A stretch of DNA of 32,122 nucleotides from JBAYJY01 sp041664945 (GTDB lineage: Bacteria; UBP15; UBA6099). A program made the position numbers and the translations under genes. The stretch lies in contig JBAYJY010000036.1 of NCBI GenBank assembly GCA_041664945.1, forward strand, positions 1 to 32,122. Reading direction: 5' to 3'. Within the stretch, counting starts at the first letter, position 1. Every line of letters begins with the position of its first letter. Positions 30,168-32,122 of the stretch are shown here, one piece after another. A model generated the notes under the pieces. The model was not told where the DNA came from and ran no database searches. It was given only the letters and a program-made list of their open reading frames with translations.

Positions 30168-31603
30168 CGCGTCCGCCTCCTGTGCCAGATAGCGGCGCCG
30201 AGCAATATAATCAGAACCGGAATGACAAACACATAGACGGTGAACAGCCGAAGCCGCTGCGGCCCCGTTATGCTCAACGGCCTGATGTCGGCCGGCTTGG
30301 GCCCTATGGAAATCAGTTTCTCTTCGCCGGCGAGCCAGTTGACCATGTTGACAAACAGATCAGCGTTGCCCGCGCCGCCGGCCATTATTTTCACGGCGCC
30401 TGAAGTCATTATATTCGACGCGAAATCCGAATCGCCCACCGCTATGATGCGCGTCTCGGCGCTTTGCGCCCCGCCTGACGCGCCGGCCGGTTTCAACACG
30501 GCGATCGCGAGCGTGAACGGCCCTTTTTTGTCCTTGCCTTCATCGAGCTCCGCCGCCGGCGTCTTAAGGTCTGTCTCCGCCCAACTTTCAGGCGATGTCT
30601 GAAGGAGCGGCATAAGCTCGACTCCTGCCGGCTTCCTGTCGGATTCCGTTACGCTTCGTGCGCCCGGAAGGCTCACGGTAAGTTTCGAATTCATCAGCGC
30701 TTTAGTTATGTCGCTGTATACAAGTTCCGGAACAGGCGTTAGAGGATCCTGCCCGAAAAAGCGGCCTTTGTCTATCACGATGTCGTCGCCGACGCGCACG
30801 CCCCATTCGGCGAGCAGCGTTTCAGCGCCGGTGTTGACCAGCGGGTCCAGCATAAACATCGCGCTGCCTCCGCGGTCCATGTATGACTTCAGCGCGTCAA
30901 GCTCCGTCTTCGCGATGAAACGCGCCGGACCCGGCATGACGACGGCCGAGCAGTCCGCCGGAACCATTTTCTCAATCGCGATATTGATCGTTTTCGCCAG
31001 GTAATTATCGCCTTCAAGCAACACACGCACGCCGGCGTAATCGCCGTCGCCCTGCCCGTTTATGTCGCGCTCGCCGTGCCCTTCAGTGAAGCAGATCGTT
31101 TTCCGTTCGCCAGAAGTGACGGATATCAGCGCGCTGGTTAGCGCCTGCTCCCCGATGAAGTCGGGCGGTTTCTGCTGTTGTTCGTATGGGTTCACGGTTG
31201 AATAGCTGAACATGTCCTGAAGGGGCGCGTTTTTCCGACGTCCTCCGGCAATGAACATCACGCCGAACTCGGTCGCGCCGTACCTCTGCGCCTCAGCCGG
31301 TTTCTGCGACGGATCTATCACCCTGTAGGAAAAATTCTTCGACCGGCGCTCATATTCCTTCAGCAGATCGCCGACCATGCTCTCCGCCTGAGACCCGGCT
31401 TCCAGAAACGCGACCGCCTCTACTTGCGTATCAAGGCCTTTCAGTATTTTGACGGTTTTGTCCGAAAGCGTCTGCGTCTTATTCTGCGTAAAATCCTTGC
31501 GCAGCGGATGCCGTTCGACGACATAATACAAGGCGCAGACTATGCCGATCACGAGAGCGATTGTGACGGCGGCGTTGGCGCCGAAAAAGATTTTTCTTTT
31601 CAT
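30164..31603 (-). CDS. GldG-like ABC transporter auxiliary protein
   Basis: A 479-residue protein of the ABC_transp_aux / GldG type. There is an N-terminal TM segment (about 7-28), then a large extracytoplasmic region (TQTLSDKTVKILKGLDTQVE; CFTEGHGERDINGQGDGDY; a MFMLDPLV segment) and a C-terminal TM segment (TVYVFVIPVLIILLGAAIW) with a basic tail. The start at MKRKIF is set by GAGGAGG 5 nt upstream; the upstream ATG at 31678 lies inside the permease gene. It follows the permease by 10 bp and overlaps DUF4340. In gliding Bacteroidetes GldF/GldG serve motility; elsewhere the same set is widespread and its cargo unknown. Confidence 0.87.
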   Translation of the reverse strand: MKRKIFFGANAAVTIALVIGIVCALYYVVERHPLRKDFTQNKTQTLSDKTVKILKGLDTQVEAVAFLEAGSQAESMVGDLLKEYERRSKNFSYRVIDPSQKPAEAQRYGATEFGVMFIAGGRRKNAPLQDMFSYSTVNPYEQQQKPPDFIGEQALTSALISVTSGERKTICFTEGHGERDINGQGDGDYAGVRVLLEGDNYLAKTINIAIEKMVPADCSAVVMPGPARFIAKTELDALKSYMDRGGSAMFMLDPLVNTGAETLLAEWGVRVGDDIVIDKGRFFGQDPLTPVPELVYSDITKALMNSKLTVSLPGARSVTESDRKPAGVELMPLLQTSPESWAETDLKTPAAELDEGKDKKGPFTLAIAVLKPAGASGGAQSAETRIIAVGDSDFASNIMTSGAVKIMAGGAGNADLFVNMVNWLAGEEKLISIGPKPADIRPLSITGPQRLRLFTVYVFVIPVLIILLGAAIWHRRRTR

Positions 31604-31613
31604 TGGCGCCTCC

Positions 31614-32122
31614 TCACCATCTCCGCGCGTCCAGCCGCCTGACCGTAAAAAACAGGAACAGGAAGATAAACGCGCCATAGTAGATTACATTGGCCGAGTC
31701 AACGACCCCTTTTCCGAAATCGCCGTAGTGGCTGACGAGGCTCAGCGTTTCGAGAACCTTTGCCGCCCGGGCGCCGGAAAACACCGACGCCATTTGCTGA
31801 ATGGCAATCACGAATATGACGGCTGCGAACGTGATGACGGCGACGACCATCTGGTTTTTCGAGAGGGAGGACATGAAGACGCCAAGCGCCGCGAAGGCGG
31901 ACGCCATCAGAAGCAGCCCGAGATAGCCTGTGAAGATCGGGCCCCAGTCCGGCCGCCCGTAAATCGCTATGATCGCAACGTACTGGCCGGACATCGCCAT
32001 GATCGCCGCGAGCAGCGCCACCACGGCGAGATATTTGCCGGCTACAATCTGTGTCAGCGTCAGCGGAGACGTCATAAGAAGCTCGTCCGTGCCTGTCCGG
32101 AGTTCCTCGGCGAATGTGCGCA
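31614..32122 (-). CDS. GldF-like ABC-2 permease, partial (5' end beyond window)
   Basis: The frame is open to the right edge: residues before the first internal Met read RTFAEELRTGTDELL, the conserved ABC-2/GldF segment that precedes T-x-P. The true start is therefore outside the window. The visible 169 codons contain about five hydrophobic segments (for example YLAVVALLAAIMAMSGQYVA, GLLLMASAFAALGVFM, MVVAVITFAAVIFVIAIQ, and a C-terminal VIYYGAFIFLFLFFTV). It should be the membrane subunit of the exporter, with GldG-like and DUF4340 genes downstream and the ATPase gene expected upstream. Confidence 0.88.
   Translation of the reverse strand, partial: RTFAEELRTGTDELLMTSPLTLTQIVAGKYLAVVALLAAIMAMSGQYVAIIAIYGRPDWGPIFTGYLGLLLMASAFAALGVFMSSLSKNQMVVAVITFAAVIFVIAIQQMASVFSGARAAKVLETLSLVSHYGDFGKGVVDSANVIYYGAFIFLFLFFTVRRLDARRW

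Overview
The window looks like chromosome from an anaerobic, Gram-negative-type bacterium interrupted by mobile DNA at a threonine tRNA gene. Evidence for anaerobic metabolism is a tungsten/molybdenum-type aldehyde:ferredoxin oxidoreductase and a molbindin. Evidence for a Gram-negative-type envelope is an AsmA-like protein and several Sec signal peptides. I cannot assign a phylum: no rRNA or universal marker is present, and the only ribosomal protein (bS21) is on the mobile element.

Positions 1-2992 are the end of one integrative element or its remnant: about 1 kb of weakly coding DNA, a small membrane protein, a ribbon-helix-helix (RHH) protein, and a divergent tyrosine integrase (Int1) that ends 28 bp before tRNA-Thr(CGT) at 2993-3065. 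A second element starts inside that tRNA. It is bounded by a perfect 45-bp direct repeat (3024-3068 and 12080-12124) that begins at the first base of the anticodon loop, giving a unit of 9056 bp. It encodes a second integrase (Int2), an RHH protein, a small membrane protein, a bS21 homologue, two coiled-coil-like proteins, a cysteine-containing protein, an iteron-type origin, a winged-helix replication initiator, two excisionase-like proteins, a Cro-like protein, a two-HTH protein and an HEXXH protein. I see no conjugation, capsid or tail genes, so it resembles a phage satellite or an integrating plasmid.

The most striking point is that the two integrase modules are mirror images around the tRNA and share a control layout although their sequences have diverged. 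In each, an integrase promoter TTGACG-N17-TATAAT has TTGACGTTATAAC at its -35 end. An apparently leaderless gene for a 72-residue RHH protein is transcribed the other way. The integrase leader of about 155-180 nt holds a strong intrinsic terminator read through by a short ORF of about 40 codons. This looks like an attenuator-controlled integrase switch and is the best candidate here for an undescribed system.

From 12125 onward the window is chromosomal. It contains a response regulator; a sugar catabolic cluster (tandem class II aldolase, AOR, rhamnulokinase); an exported protein; an AsmA-like protein; a 1440-residue secreted fibronectin-III/dockerin protein; a receiver-HATPase protein next to an STAS protein (partner-switching module); a diacylglycerol-kinase-family lipid kinase; a molbindin; and a GldF/GldG/DUF4340-type ABC export operon cut by the right edge. 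The aldolase would give DHAP and lactaldehyde, which the AOR could oxidise with ferredoxin as acceptor; the molbindin could handle the metal oxyanion the AOR needs.
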